From DAOUGC01 sp034429695 (lineage in GTDB: Bacteria; Chloroflexota; Anaerolineae; Anaerolineales; Anaerolineaceae), in NCBI GenBank assembly GCA_034429695.1, contig DAOUGC010000162.1, positions 1 through 22,350 of the forward strand: DNA of 22,350 bases, in the 5' to 3' direction. The notes beneath the pieces are model-generated. The model was not told the origin of the DNA and did no database searches. It worked only from the letters and a program-made list of their open reading frames with translations. Shown piece after piece: positions 6,802 through 15,475 of this stretch (position 1 is the stretch's first letter; each line of letters opens with the position of its first letter). Position numbers and translations under genes: made by a program.

Positions 6802-7251
6802 ATGAGCCTGCAAAAAACCTTTTCCCATTGGAAATCGATCCGATCTGGTTTGATCACCACTCTGGAAAAATTCAACGACGCCGACCTGGAGTTCAAACCA
6901 TTTCCTGGATCATGGTCGGTCAAACAAATCGCGCTGCATATTGCCGAAGCCGAGGATGGCTGGTTCCGATTTGCTGTAAATCGGGAGCTTGATCAATGGC
7001 CAGAGTATCGGTTGGAGGAATTTTCCAGTATCGAGCAACTTAAGTCCATCCTGGGTACTGTCCATGCCCGGACGGAACTGTATATGCAATCATTGAGCGA
7101 TGAGGATGGCTCCCGATCAGTAATCGTTCCCTGGGGAGAAAGTCTTCCGTTGTCATGGATTATCTGGCATGTGCTGGAACATGAAATCCACCATCGGGGT
7201 GAACTGTCAATTATTCTCGGTATATTGGGTCGCGAGGGGCTGGATATTTAG
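6802..7251 (+). CDS. DinB-like four-helix metal-binding protein
   Basis: 149 residues from MSLQKTFSHW. The fold is the DinB/YfiT-like four-helix bundle, with the His triad His46 (ALHIAEAEDGW), His127 and His131 (HVLEHEIHHRGEL), the usual metal ligands. Members include thiol-dependent transferases (for example bacillithiol- or mycothiol-linked) and many proteins of unknown role. The frame opens earlier with a TTG at 6745, but the 19 extra residues do not fit the family N-terminus, so the ATG at 6802 is preferred. No clear ribosome site precedes it. It follows the deacetylase by 89 bases and is followed by the acetyltransferase ribosome site at its own stop codon. Confidence 0.85.
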   Translation: MSLQKTFSHWKSIRSGLITTLEKFNDADLEFKPFPGSWSVKQIALHIAEAEDGWFRFAVNRELDQWPEYRLEEFSSIEQLKSILGTVHARTELYMQSLSDEDGSRSVIVPWGESLPLSWIIWHVLEHEIHHRGELSIILGILGREGLDI

Positions 7252-7265
7252 GAGTGTGTATTCGC

Positions 7266-8042
7266 ATGAGCTGTGAACTGGAACTCACCAAAGCCAACCG
7301 TCTGAAACTGGCGAGGGCATTTTCCAATCATCAGAGGGTTGATTTTTCTATCGATTGCGTAGTGGAAGGGCAGATGGGCAAGGCTTTTGTGGATGATGTA
7401 TCCAACCCTACTGCCCACCGCATCACGATTGGCCCGTTCTGGTACTTTGCCGGTGACGCAAGCAGTGCAGGCGGCCGGGAGATGATGCGCGAATTTCCGC
7501 GTTATAACCTGCTTATGCCCTCCACATCCGGTTGGGTGGATCTGGCAAAAGAGATTTTTGGCGAGCATCTCAAAGGGTTTACACGTTATTCCTTTTCTGC
7601 GTCCAACCTTTCAGTGGAACACCTGATTAATTGCCTGAAGGAGACCGGATATCAAGATCGCGTGGTTTCAATCGATGCTGGAAGCGCAAGCCGAATGGCT
7701 GCCCAACCGGACGGCTTTTTCGATCTGTCCGATTTTGATGGCGCAGACGATTTTGTTGAGCGCGGTTTGGGGTTCACCATGAGCGATGGTGAAAATGTCA
7801 TGGGTGTGGCGTACTCCTCACTGGTGTGCAGCAAGGGTATTGAAGTAAGTGTGTTTGTTGATGAGCCTTACCGCCAGCGCGGGGTGGCAACAGCCCTGAG
7901 CAGTAGACTCTTGTTGGAGTGTCTGGGTATGAATTTGCGGCCCAACTGGGATGCCGCCAATCCCGAATCGTGCAAACTGGCTGAGCGGTTGGGGTTCGCA
8001 CCAACGGGAAGTTATGTATCTTACTATCACACGAAGGAATGA
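7266..8042 (+). CDS. GNAT family N-acetyltransferase
   Basis: 258 residues with an N-terminal region of unclear fold (about 1-140) and a C-terminal GNAT domain (about 150-258). The acetyl-CoA motif A is seen as EVSVFVDEPYRQRGVA (193-208), followed by NWDAANPESCKLAERLGF (227-244), typical of the last GNAT helices. The overall layout resembles the two-part GNAT_acetyltran family of Gram-positive bacteria. The substrate is unknown. A GTG at 7254 also opens the frame but lies inside the AGGAG ribosome site (7250-7254), so the ATG at 7266, 11 bases after it, is chosen. AGGAG overlaps the DinB stop, indicating coupling. It converges with the next gene, only 2 bases apart, with no terminator between. 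Confidence 0.85.
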   Translation: MSCELELTKANRLKLARAFSNHQRVDFSIDCVVEGQMGKAFVDDVSNPTAHRITIGPFWYFAGDASSAGGREMMREFPRYNLLMPSTSGWVDLAKEIFGEHLKGFTRYSFSASNLSVEHLINCLKETGYQDRVVSIDAGSASRMAAQPDGFFDLSDFDGADDFVERGLGFTMSDGENVMGVAYSSLVCSKGIEVSVFVDEPYRQRGVATALSSRLLLECLGMNLRPNWDAANPESCKLAERLGFAPTGSYVSYYHTKE

Positions 8043-8044
8043 TT

Positions 8045-8794
8045 TTAGTTTTCCGGCCAGGTGTTCTGAAGACAGGCCAGCCATTGCTTTGCTTTTCCAG
8101 CCGGTTCCTGCCCTGCAAGGGCAAGCACCGGCTGATTGGTTAATTCCAATCCGCCATCCAGGATGGAAATGCCTTTAACGGTTGCATCCAAGCTGCGGCG
8201 GGGGATATAACCCAGCGCCAGCGAATTGGAGGCCACTTCTGATACCACCGCCGATGGGGAGGGGGCAAGCAGAATGGTTTGCAGGGCAGCCACGTGAAAG
8301 CCTGGAATGGTCTCCACCTTTTGTTGAATGTCATCCCCCGGCTGGTATGCCAGCAGGCTCACCGCGCCGGCAAATGAGCCGGTGGGATCCAGATCCTCCC
8401 AACGCTGGATGCGGCCTGCGTACAGTCCGTGTAATTGTTCTGCGGTGAGTGATGACTGTGGATTATCTGGATGCACCACAAACACCAGTTCTTCATTTGT
8501 GATGGGGTAAGCCAGGCTCTCTGCATCCGCTGGTTGCCCCCATATCATGGTGAAATTCACGCCGGTAATGGAGGTGTTGTCCGGGGTGACTTCATCCACA
8601 ATCACGTTTAATCCCCCCACCTGCACGGCGCAGGCGGCAAAACCGGGGCCCATCCACTCCAGAGAGGGGGGGCGGCGGAGGATCAACGTCTCACCTGGCT
8701 GGCTGATGGCAGGTGGTTGTTCTGTACAGCCGCCTGCCATGATCACCACCAACAACCCGGTGAGGATGGCTTTACCGAATAAACGCCACAACAA
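8045..8794 (-). CDS. PstS-like substrate-binding lipoprotein (PBP-like domain)
   Basis: 249 residues beginning TTG TTG TGG. A hydrophobic signal (about 7-22) ends in AGGC with Cys23, a slightly imperfect lipobox. The rest resembles the phosphate-binding PstS fold: a segment around PITNEELVFVVHPDN (97-111), LTAEQLHGLYAGRIQRWEDL (116-135), then an SEVASNSLALGYIPR stretch (185-199). It is short for PstS (usually more than 300 residues) and no permease or ATPase genes lie near. Role unknown; an outside ligand-binding or sensing lipoprotein is inferred. The start lies 23 bases inside the end of uppP, so translation is probably coupled. The TTG start with GGTGA upstream is the best of the options. 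Confidence 0.75.
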   Translation of the reverse strand: MLWRLFGKAILTGLLVVIMAGGCTEQPPAISQPGETLILRRPPSLEWMGPGFAACAVQVGGLNVIVDEVTPDNTSITGVNFTMIWGQPADAESLAYPITNEELVFVVHPDNPQSSLTAEQLHGLYAGRIQRWEDLDPTGSFAGAVSLLAYQPGDDIQQKVETIPGFHVAALQTILLAPSPSAVVSEVASNSLALGYIPRRSLDATVKGISILDGGLELTNQPVLALAGQEPAGKAKQWLACLQNTWPEN

Positions 8795-9593
8795 GGGTCA
8801 CCGTGCCGAGCAAAACGCAATAACCAGCGAACCAGAAAAGAGATCGACTACGCAGGAAGGAGAGCAGCCAGCGAATGGCGAGATAGCCCACAATGGCGGC
8901 AACGACAAAACCAGTCAGGATCACCGGCAGGAACCCCGCCAGGTTGGGAACTTCCACAAGATCCGGGATGGAAACCAGACCCGCGCCCAGCATGACCGGT
9001 ACGGACATGATGAACGAGAAACGGGCGGCATCACTGCGATTGAGATTACGCAACATTCCACCGGTGATGGTTGCCCCCGAGCGTGAAACCCCTGGCAACA
9101 GGCTGATGCCCTGAAAGATGCCGATGATCAACGCGTCCAGCCAGGTTATTTTTTCCATATCGCGGGTACGCTTGCCCAGCCATTCCGCCACGCACAGGAA
9201 CACGGCTGTGAGGAACAGGAAAATGGCGGTGGAAATTTCGCTGTGGAATACTGCTTCCACCTGATCTTTAACCAGGACACCCAGCAACCCCGCCGGTACA
9301 GATGCCAGGATGACATACCAGCCCATACGGGCATTTTGGGTCTCAAAAGGTTTTTTGTTGAGCAAAGCGGTCACCCAGCCCGACAGGATTGCCCACAGGT
9401 CATTCCAAAAATAAACAATGACCGCCAGGATGGTTCCCAACTGAACGAGCACATCAAACGGAAACACCTGCTCAGGGGGAATATTCCAGTTAAAGAAATA
9501 CGGTGTCAGCACCAGGTGAGCAGAACTTGAGATGGGCAGAAATTCGGTAATGCCCTGAATGAAGCCAAGGATGATGGATTGAATAAAGGTCAT
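8772..9593 (-). CDS. uppP: Undecaprenyl-diphosphatase UppP (BacA)
   Basis: 273 residues, matching the family. The two signature regions are present: QGITEFLPISSSAHL (13-27, with Glu17 and His26) and PGVSRSGAT (167-175, with Arg171). Several membrane helices fill the rest. The enzyme removes a phosphate from undecaprenyl diphosphate outside the membrane so the lipid carrier can be reused for peptidoglycan and other polymers. The frame extends 28 codons upstream, but the ATG at MTFIQSIILG matches the family N-terminus and has a purine-rich stretch before it. It follows tgt by 19 bases and overlaps the next lipoprotein gene. It sits third in a four-gene operon. Confidence 0.95.
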   Translation of the reverse strand: MTFIQSIILGFIQGITEFLPISSSAHLVLTPYFFNWNIPPEQVFPFDVLVQLGTILAVIVYFWNDLWAILSGWVTALLNKKPFETQNARMGWYVILASVPAGLLGVLVKDQVEAVFHSEISTAIFLFLTAVFLCVAEWLGKRTRDMEKITWLDALIIGIFQGISLLPGVSRSGATITGGMLRNLNRSDAARFSFIMSVPVMLGAGLVSIPDLVEVPNLAGFLPVILTGFVVAAIVGYLAIRWLLSFLRSRSLFWFAGYCVLLGTVTLVVAFIR

Positions 9594-9612
9594 TTCCGTT
9601 CTCTTTTCTTTG

Positions 9613-10752
9613 TCAGGATGTCCGGTCTTGAGCTCCAGATTGCGGCGATGTGTATTTGGCAAGGAAGTCAGCAGCAAACTGAGTATATCTCTGTTCGATG
9701 ATTGCCTGACGGGCTTGCTGCATCAAGTGCACCAACGTATACAGATTGTGGATCGATATCAGTGTGGCTGACAGGATTTCTTTTGCCACGATCAAGTGGC
9801 GCAGGTAAGCGCGGGTAAAATGACGGCAGGTGTAACATCCACACTGATCATCAATGGGGTTTGGATCGCGCGCAAAAGCGGCATTCATCAGGTTCAGACG
9901 TCCGGTTGAAGTCATGGCAGCCTGATGGCGGGCAAGGCGGGTGGGCAGCACGCAATCAAAAATATCCACACCGCGGAGTACACCGTTGATCAGATCCTCC
10001 GGCGAGCCAACCCCCATCAGATAACGGGGTTTACTGACAGGGAGGATGGGGTTGACCACCTCAAGCATGGCGTGCATCTCGGATTTGGTTTCGCCCACCG
10101 AGAGACCTCCGATGGCAATGCCGGGAACATCCAGACTGCTGATAAATTCAGCCGAGCGAACCCGCAGTTCCGGAAAGATGCCCCCCTGTACAATACCGAA
10201 CAGGGCTTGATCGGTGCGCTTTTTGGCATTCACGCAGCGCTCAGCCCAGCGGTGGGTTCGTTCCAGCGCACGCAGGTTGTAATCATAATCATAGGGTGGG
10301 GCGCACTCATCAAATGCCATGATGATGTCTGCCCCCAGATTTTCCTGAATGGCAATGGACTTCTCCGGGGTCAGTCGGTGCATGGAGCCGTCAATGTGGC
10401 TTTTAAAGGTTGCGCCGTCCTCATCGATCTTGCGCATATCCGCCAGGGAGAAAACCTGAAACCCACCGGAATCGGTCAGCATGGGGTGCGGCCACTGCAT
10501 AAACTGGTGCAGCCCACCCATCTCTGCCACCAGTTGATCACCAGGGCGCAAATAGAGATGATACGTGTTGGATAAAACCAGGCTGGCGCCCAGTTCCTCC
10601 AGTTGAGGAGGCATGACAGATTTGACCGTTGCCTGGGTTCCCACTGGTGCAAAAACCGGCGTCAACAGGTCGCCGTGAGGAGTGTGAAAAACACCGGCGC
10701 GGGCATTGCCGTCCACAGCAATAACTTCATAGGTAAAGTCGGCAGGCTTCAT
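9613..10752 (-). CDS. tgt: tRNA-guanine transglycosylase (queuine tRNA-ribosyltransferase)
   Basis: 379 residues, usual for bacterial Tgt. The general acid/base Asp94 is in LTDSGGFQVFSL, the nucleophile Asp266 in GVDIFDCVLPTR, and GGLSVGE (215-221) and the FGIVQGG loop (185-191) form the base pocket. Zinc ligands are Cys304, Cys306, Cys309 and His335 in CGCYTCRHF...SIHNL. The enzyme swaps G34 for preQ1 in tRNAs Asp, Asn, His and Tyr. No queA, queC-F or transporter gene is in the window, so the preQ1 source is unknown. It starts 5 bases after the transporter stop and precedes uppP by 19 bases, so it is in one operon with them. A GGGG about 14 bases upstream is the only ribosome site candidate. 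Confidence 0.96.
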   Translation of the reverse strand: MKPADFTYEVIAVDGNARAGVFHTPHGDLLTPVFAPVGTQATVKSVMPPQLEELGASLVLSNTYHLYLRPGDQLVAEMGGLHQFMQWPHPMLTDSGGFQVFSLADMRKIDEDGATFKSHIDGSMHRLTPEKSIAIQENLGADIIMAFDECAPPYDYDYNLRALERTHRWAERCVNAKKRTDQALFGIVQGGIFPELRVRSAEFISSLDVPGIAIGGLSVGETKSEMHAMLEVVNPILPVSKPRYLMGVGSPEDLINGVLRGVDIFDCVLPTRLARHQAAMTSTGRLNLMNAAFARDPNPIDDQCGCYTCRHFTRAYLRHLIVAKEILSATLISIHNLYTLVHLMQQARQAIIEQRYTQFAADFLAKYTSPQSGAQDRTS

Positions 10753-10757
10753 AATGA

Positions 10758-12551
10758 TTACAGACCCCAGAAGATGGATAAACCAATCAAAATAAGGACG
10801 AATGATAACACCGTGAGTGGGCCGCCAACGCGCAAGAAATCTTTAACAGTATACCCGCCGGTGGACATCACCATGACATTGACGGGATGACCAAATGGGG
10901 TGGCAAATGCCAGAGAGCACCCCAGCGCCACCGCCATGCCCATGCTGCGGGCATCAGCGCCGGTGAGGTTTGCGGCTGCGATTGCCAGGGGAGCCATCAC
11001 CAGTGCCGATACCTGGCCGCTCATCACCTGGGTCAGCAGGAAACTGACAAAGATCAACGCGGCAGCCATCACCAGCGGGGGGAAGGCTCCGAGTAGATTG
11101 ATCAATCCTTCCACGGCAACCAGCGCCAGACCGGTGGTACGCATGGCAATGCTCAGGGTCCACATACCGGCGATCAGGAAGATGGCTTTCCACTCGATGC
11201 CGGCATAAATATCGGTCATCGAAAGACAACCGCTGAGGATCAACAGGATTGCGCCGGTAAAAACGACGATGGAGACCGGCAACACACCCAGCGAGGCAAA
11301 ACCCAGCGTCAACAGGGTGATGATGATGGCCCATTTTTGTTTGCCCGGGCGCAGCACAGCGTCTGGATCTTCCTGAAGGACGAACAAGTTTTTTGCATCA
11401 CTCAGGAGATGAATATTGGTCGCCGGTCCCTGCACCAGCAGTGCGTCGCCGGAGCGCAGTTTAAGGTCGGGAATGCCAGCCAGAATGGCTTCATTTTCGC
11501 GCCACAAACCCAGCACATTCACGTGATAGCGCTCCCGAAACCCCGAGTCACGCAGAGTGGAGCTGATCAGGCTGGAATGCGGCCCGATCACCACTTCGGC
11601 AAGGGGTGCGGTTTCAGATGTGACGGCGTCGAGACTGGATGGTTTGGAAACCAGCTTGACCCCCAGCTCAACCATGAGCGCAGTGTTGGGTTCACCTTGA
11701 ACCAGCAGGCGGTCGCCTACCAGCAGTAACTCGTTTGGGGTTGGGGCAAAATAACTTTGATTATTGCGGATAAAGCCGAGAATGTTGATGCCGGTACGCG
11801 CCCCCCATGCCCCCTGTGAGATGGTGCGGGAAGCCATTGGACTGCCCGGCAGGATCTCCAGCATGGAAAGATTGGTGTACAGCCCGTACATTCGGGAGAG
11901 CTGGGTGCGCAACTGTTGATTACGGTCCGCCTGTTCAGTGGAACCACTGGGTAAAAGGCGTTGCCCCACCACCGCCATGTAGACAGCGCCACCCAGCAAG
12001 ACCGGCAGGCCAATGGGGAAAAAATCGAGCAAGCCAAAAGAGTGATAACCGGCTTCAGCCAATGCACCGCTGACAATGATATTGGAAGTGGTCAACAGGG
12101 TTGCCATGCCTCCCAGTACCGTGCCGTATGCAAGCGGCATCATCAGGCGTGAGGCTGGCATGCGCCCGGTGCGGGTCAGGTTCATCACTGCGGGCAACAG
12201 CACCCCAACCGCGGCAATGTTATTCATGAACAAGGACAGGGCTGCAGACGTAAACAAGACCACCAGAACCGCGTTACCGCCCCTGCGAACCGACATGCGA
12301 TACATGAAGTCACCCAGGCGATTGGTGACACCCGTCTGGTGTAATGCGATGGAAATGATGGAAATGCCAACAATGGTCATCACCGCTGAGCCGGAAAAAC
12401 CCGAAAAAACTTCATCGCGCGTGATGATATTGCTAAGACCGAGGACGACCATCACCAGCAGCGCCACCAGGTCAGAACGAAGTCTTCCACTGATTAACAG
12501 GATGCTGGCAACAATCAATACCCCCAAAACAAAAAATGCCTCACCGCTCAT
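10758..12551 (-). CDS. SLC13/DASS-type transporter with two RCK_C (TrkA-C) domains
   Basis: 597 residues. An N-terminal half of membrane helices (about 5-200) carries SLFMNNIAAVG (106-116) and TTSNIIVSG (154-162). A central soluble part holds two RCK_C-type domains (about 225-300 and 318-395) with paired GDRLLVQG (279-286) and GDALLVQG (368-375) motifs. A second membrane half (about 405-597) carries AFATPFGHPVNVMVMSTGGY (549-568). This matches SLC13-like permeases for anions such as sulfate or dicarboxylates; the RCK_C domains may sense a ligand or nucleotide. The ion cannot be assigned. It starts 7 bases past a TATAAT box, suggesting a leaderless message, and heads the operon with tgt, uppP and the lipoprotein. 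It diverges from alr across 77 bases. Confidence 0.88.
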   Translation of the reverse strand: MSGEAFFVLGVLIVASILLISGRLRSDLVALLVMVVLGLSNIITRDEVFSGFSGSAVMTIVGISIISIALHQTGVTNRLGDFMYRMSVRRGGNAVLVVLFTSAALSLFMNNIAAVGVLLPAVMNLTRTGRMPASRLMMPLAYGTVLGGMATLLTTSNIIVSGALAEAGYHSFGLLDFFPIGLPVLLGGAVYMAVVGQRLLPSGSTEQADRNQQLRTQLSRMYGLYTNLSMLEILPGSPMASRTISQGAWGARTGINILGFIRNNQSYFAPTPNELLLVGDRLLVQGEPNTALMVELGVKLVSKPSSLDAVTSETAPLAEVVIGPHSSLISSTLRDSGFRERYHVNVLGLWRENEAILAGIPDLKLRSGDALLVQGPATNIHLLSDAKNLFVLQEDPDAVLRPGKQKWAIIITLLTLGFASLGVLPVSIVVFTGAILLILSGCLSMTDIYAGIEWKAIFLIAGMWTLSIAMRTTGLALVAVEGLINLLGAFPPLVMAAALIFVSFLLTQVMSGQVSALVMAPLAIAAANLTGADARSMGMAVALGCSLAFATPFGHPVNVMVMSTGGYTVKDFLRVGGPLTVLSFVLILIGLSIFWGL

Positions 12552-12558
12552 GGAAGCG

Positions 12559-12564
12559 ATTATA
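12559..12564 (-). promoter_or_regulatory. -10 box of the transporter-tgt-uppP operon, leaderless layout
   Basis: Minus strand TATAAT ends 7 bases before the ATG at 12551. The expected transcription start is at the ATG. No strong -35 is visible. Confidence 0.6.
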
Positions 12565-12579
12565 CCGGACTTTTCCGGT
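12564..12579. repeat. Inverted repeat in the transporter/alr divergent region
   Basis: ACCGGA-CTTT-TCCGGT: perfect 6-bp arms, 4-base spacer, abutting the minus-strand -10 and filling its spacer. It could be an operator for the transporter operon. Confidence 0.35.
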
Positions 12580-12592
12580 TGGTCTGTTTTAC

Positions 12593-12621
12593 TTGCCGAT
12601 CATTTGAGCAGGGGATATACT
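12593..12621 (+). promoter_or_regulatory. alr-recJ promoter, leaderless layout
   Basis: TTGCCG (12593-12598), a 17-base spacer and TATACT (12616-12621). The ATG is 7 bases further, so the message probably starts at the initiation codon. The only G-rich stretch (GGGG) overlaps the spacer and lies upstream of the predicted start, so it cannot be a ribosome site. Confidence 0.6.
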
Positions 12622-12628
12622 AACTCGT

Positions 12629-13753
12629 ATGTCTTTGCACGAGTGTTCCACCTGGTTGGAAATCGATCTCAGCGCCATAACCAATAACCTGAAGCGGTTG
12701 AAGCAAATCTCTGACGTCAAAATGATGGCAGTGGTCAAGGCAAACGCTTATGGTCATGGGATATATGAGGTCGCCATGGCAGCCGTGGCAGCCGGGACTG
12801 ATTGGTTGGGGGTCGCCCGGTTGGAGGAGGCCCTGCAGTTACGCAACCGGGGAGTGGAATGTCCCATACAGGTGCTGGGTTGGTCTTCACCGGCGCAGGT
12901 ATGTGAAGCCGCTGCGCAAAACATCTCGCTCACCGTATTTGACCGCAGCGAGGTGGAAATCATGCAGCGCCTGGTTGCTGCCAGTGGGTTGCGGGTTAAT
13001 GTACACCTGAAAGTGGAAACCGGTATGGGCCGCCTGGGGGTGTTTGCTGACCATGCACCTGACATGTGCCAATTCATTCTGGCGCAATCGGGTCTGCGCC
13101 TGGAGGGCATCTTCACCCATTTCGCGCGGGCAGATGAACCGGATGTCAATGAGACCTCCCGGCAGATCGGAGCATTCAACCAGGTTCTGCAACGACTGGA
13201 TGAAGCTGGATTGCGCCCACCTTTGGTACATGCAGCCAATTCTGCCGGAAATATTTATCACCCGGCGGGGCGCTATGACATGGTGCGCTGTGGTATTGCC
13301 ATGTATGGCCTGGCTCCTTCTCCGCAGGCTCCCCTTCCCGATGGTTTTCGCCCCGCCCTGAGTTGGAAGGGGCGCATGACCAGTGTACGGATGCTGCGGG
13401 CTGGCAGTGGAATCAGCTATAATCACCGCTATCGTACCAGCACAGAAGAACGCATTGGTACTCTGGCGGTTGGTTATGCCGATGGTTTGAGGCGCGGGAT
13501 GGAACAGGTTGTTCTGGTGGGGGGGCGGCGGGTTTCAGTGGTGGGCACGGTGTGCATGGATCAGTGCATGTTGCAACTGGATCAGGTTCCCGGGGCAGCC
13601 GCCGGTGATGAGGTTGTTTTGATCGGGCGACAGGGGGATGAGTGCATCACCGCTGAAGAGCTGGCTGCGCGCTGGGGAACGATCAACTATGAAGTAACCT
13701 GCGGTCTTGCCAACCGGCTGCCGCGTTATTATTTCGGAGCAGATGAGGATTAA
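12629..13753 (+). CDS. alr: Alanine racemase
   Basis: 374 residues, the normal length. The PLP Lys37 is in AVVKANAYGHG, the partner Tyr264 in GISYNHRY, and the TGMGRLG loop (131-137) and MYGLAPSP (225-232) match the fold-III barrel. The C-terminal beta domain ends with GTINYEVTCGLANRLPRYY (350-368). The enzyme interconverts L- and D-alanine, giving D-Ala for peptidoglycan. The recJ gene begins directly after its stop codon, and GAGG inside its last codons serves as the recJ ribosome site, so the two are cotranscribed. Confidence 0.97.
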   Translation: MSLHECSTWLEIDLSAITNNLKRLKQISDVKMMAVVKANAYGHGIYEVAMAAVAAGTDWLGVARLEEALQLRNRGVECPIQVLGWSSPAQVCEAAAQNISLTVFDRSEVEIMQRLVAASGLRVNVHLKVETGMGRLGVFADHAPDMCQFILAQSGLRLEGIFTHFARADEPDVNETSRQIGAFNQVLQRLDEAGLRPPLVHAANSAGNIYHPAGRYDMVRCGIAMYGLAPSPQAPLPDGFRPALSWKGRMTSVRMLRAGSGISYNHRYRTSTEERIGTLAVGYADGLRRGMEQVVLVGGRRVSVVGTVCMDQCMLQLDQVPGAAAGDEVVLIGRQGDECITAEELAARWGTINYEVTCGLANRLPRYYFGADED

Positions 13754-15454
13754 ATGGTAACAACAACGCGTAAACGCTGGGTGATTGCCGGGAAAATGCC
13801 GGTTGATCATAACGAAGTGATGGCTGAGTATCCCGAGGTCTTGCGACAGTTACTGTTTAATCGGAAAGTGTTCGACCCCCAAATTGCCAAAGTTTATCTG
13901 GAATGTTCCGGCAGCCTGCACGATCCCTTTCTCATGAAAGGCATGCAGGCGGCGGTTGACCGGATCTGGCAGGCAGTGCGAGCGCAGGAAAAGATCGCTG
14001 TGTACGGCGATTATGATGTGGATGGTGTCACCGCCACAGCCTTGCTGGTTCAATTCTTGCGCCATATGGGTGGGGCGGTTAACGGGTACATTCCAAATCG
14101 TTTTGAAGAAGGCTACGGACTGAACAACGAAGCCATTGATATACTGCACCAAAATGGCACCAGCTTGATCGTAACCGTGGATTGTGGCATCCGTTCGCCT
14201 GCCGAAGCAGCTCATGCCGCTGAACTGGGCATGGATATCATCATTACCGATCACCATGAGCCGCGTGAGATATTGCCGGAATGTGTTGCGGTGATTTGTC
14301 CGAAACAGCAGGGGTGTGAATATCCGGAGAAGAACCTGGCCGGCGTGGGCATCTCCTACAAGGTGTGCGAGGCGCTTACCCGCAAGATCGGGATGCCAGA
14401 AAGTGATCTGGAGGAATATCTGGATCTGGTGGCAGTGGGGACCGTGGCAGATGTTGTTCCATTGGTGGGGGAAAACCGCAGTCTGGTGCGGATGGGGTTG
14501 CGTCAGTTGCAATCCTGCAACCGGCAGGGGCTGTTCTCGCTGGCTGGCGTGGCGGAGTTGAACCTGACCCGTGCCACAACGCGAGACATCGGCTTCTTGT
14601 TGGGTCCGCGCCTGAATGCCGCCGGGCGACTGGCTTCGCCGCAGGCAGCCCTGGACCTGCTCACCTGCCGCGATAGCATGCTTTCCGGGCAGCTTGCCAT
14701 GGAACTGGATCAGCAGAATCGCGAACGCCAGCGGCAGACACAGGCCATGCAGGCTATTGCCGAAGCGCAAATGGCAGGCGAAAGCAACAATTTGATCCTC
14801 ATGGCTTTCAATCCTGAATTCCACATGGGCATCATTGGGCTGGTGGCTTCACGCCTCACCGAGACCTATTATCGGCCTTCCATTGTGGGGTATGTTGGAC
14901 CTGACACGGTGAGGGCTTCATGCCGCAGTATTCCTGAGTTTCACATCACGCATGCACTGGATAAGTGCGCCGATTTACTGGTGCGCCACGGTGGACATTC
15001 GATGGCCGCCGGTTTTACCGTGACCCATCAGAATTTGCCGGAACTGGAAAGACGGTTGCGCGAGATCGCCCAGCGTGAACTGGAGAATCGCGATTTATGC
15101 CCGACGTTGTATGCCGACATGGAAATCCCGTTGGATACCCTGCGTTACGGCGATCAGGTGATCCAGTGGATTGAAAAACTGGAACCCACCGGTTTGGACA
15201 ATCCCGCGGCGGTGTTTGTGTCGCGCAATTGCAGGGTGGTGCGATACAAGACGGTGGGCAAGGAAAGCAATCACCTGCGGTTATCATTATCCGCAGGTGG
15301 TGGGATGTTTGATGGGATCGCCTTCAGGCAGGGGCACTGGGCCAATCAGATGCCGACCGCGGTGGATGTTCTGTACTGCTTTGAACGCAATGACTACAAC
15401 GGTGGTTTTCAGTTGAACATCCGCGATCTCAAACCATCGGGTCAACCTGATTGA
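13754..15454 (+). CDS. recJ: Single-stranded-DNA-specific exonuclease RecJ
   Basis: 566 residues, close to the family's usual length. The DHH phosphoesterase motifs are YGDYDVDGVTATALL (84-98), VDCGI (142-146), TDHHEP (165-170) and AVGTVADVVPL (227-237). The DHHA1-type half has a GPRLNAAGRL stretch and a GGHSMAAGF motif, and the OB-type C-terminal domain has a PTGLDNPAAVF segment. RecJ degrades single-stranded DNA 5' to 3' in recombination and mismatch repair, using Mn/Mg bound by the Asp/His motifs. All metal-binding motifs are present, so it should be active. The ATG abuts the alr TAA, with GAGG five bases upstream. It converges with the glycosyltransferase 21 bases later with no clear terminator. 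Confidence 0.96.
   Translation: MVTTTRKRWVIAGKMPVDHNEVMAEYPEVLRQLLFNRKVFDPQIAKVYLECSGSLHDPFLMKGMQAAVDRIWQAVRAQEKIAVYGDYDVDGVTATALLVQFLRHMGGAVNGYIPNRFEEGYGLNNEAIDILHQNGTSLIVTVDCGIRSPAEAAHAAELGMDIIITDHHEPREILPECVAVICPKQQGCEYPEKNLAGVGISYKVCEALTRKIGMPESDLEEYLDLVAVGTVADVVPLVGENRSLVRMGLRQLQSCNRQGLFSLAGVAELNLTRATTRDIGFLLGPRLNAAGRLASPQAALDLLTCRDSMLSGQLAMELDQQNRERQRQTQAMQAIAEAQMAGESNNLILMAFNPEFHMGIIGLVASRLTETYYRPSIVGYVGPDTVRASCRSIPEFHITHALDKCADLLVRHGGHSMAAGFTVTHQNLPELERRLREIAQRELENRDLCPTLYADMEIPLDTLRYGDQVIQWIEKLEPTGLDNPAAVFVSRNCRVVRYKTVGKESNHLRLSLSAGGGMFDGIAFRQGHWANQMPTAVDVLYCFERNDYNGGFQLNIRDLKPSGQPD
15272..15299. repeat. 9-bp perfect inverted repeat inside recJ
   Basis: CACCTGCGG and CCGCAGGTG are separated by 10 bases within the C-terminal coding region. 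They encode ordinary residues of the OB domain, so this may be chance. Confidence 0.35.
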
Positions 15455-15475
15455 GCCTGTGAGAAACCAGCCGCG

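Noticed and set aside
9925..10575. Plus-strand open frame of 216 codons opposite tgt
   Set aside because: Antisense to the conserved tgt core; no ribosome site or domain.
13850..14824. Minus-strand open frame of 324 codons opposite recJ
   Set aside because: Antisense to conserved recJ motifs; composition (many His, Gln and Cys) and lack of any domain show a shadow frame.
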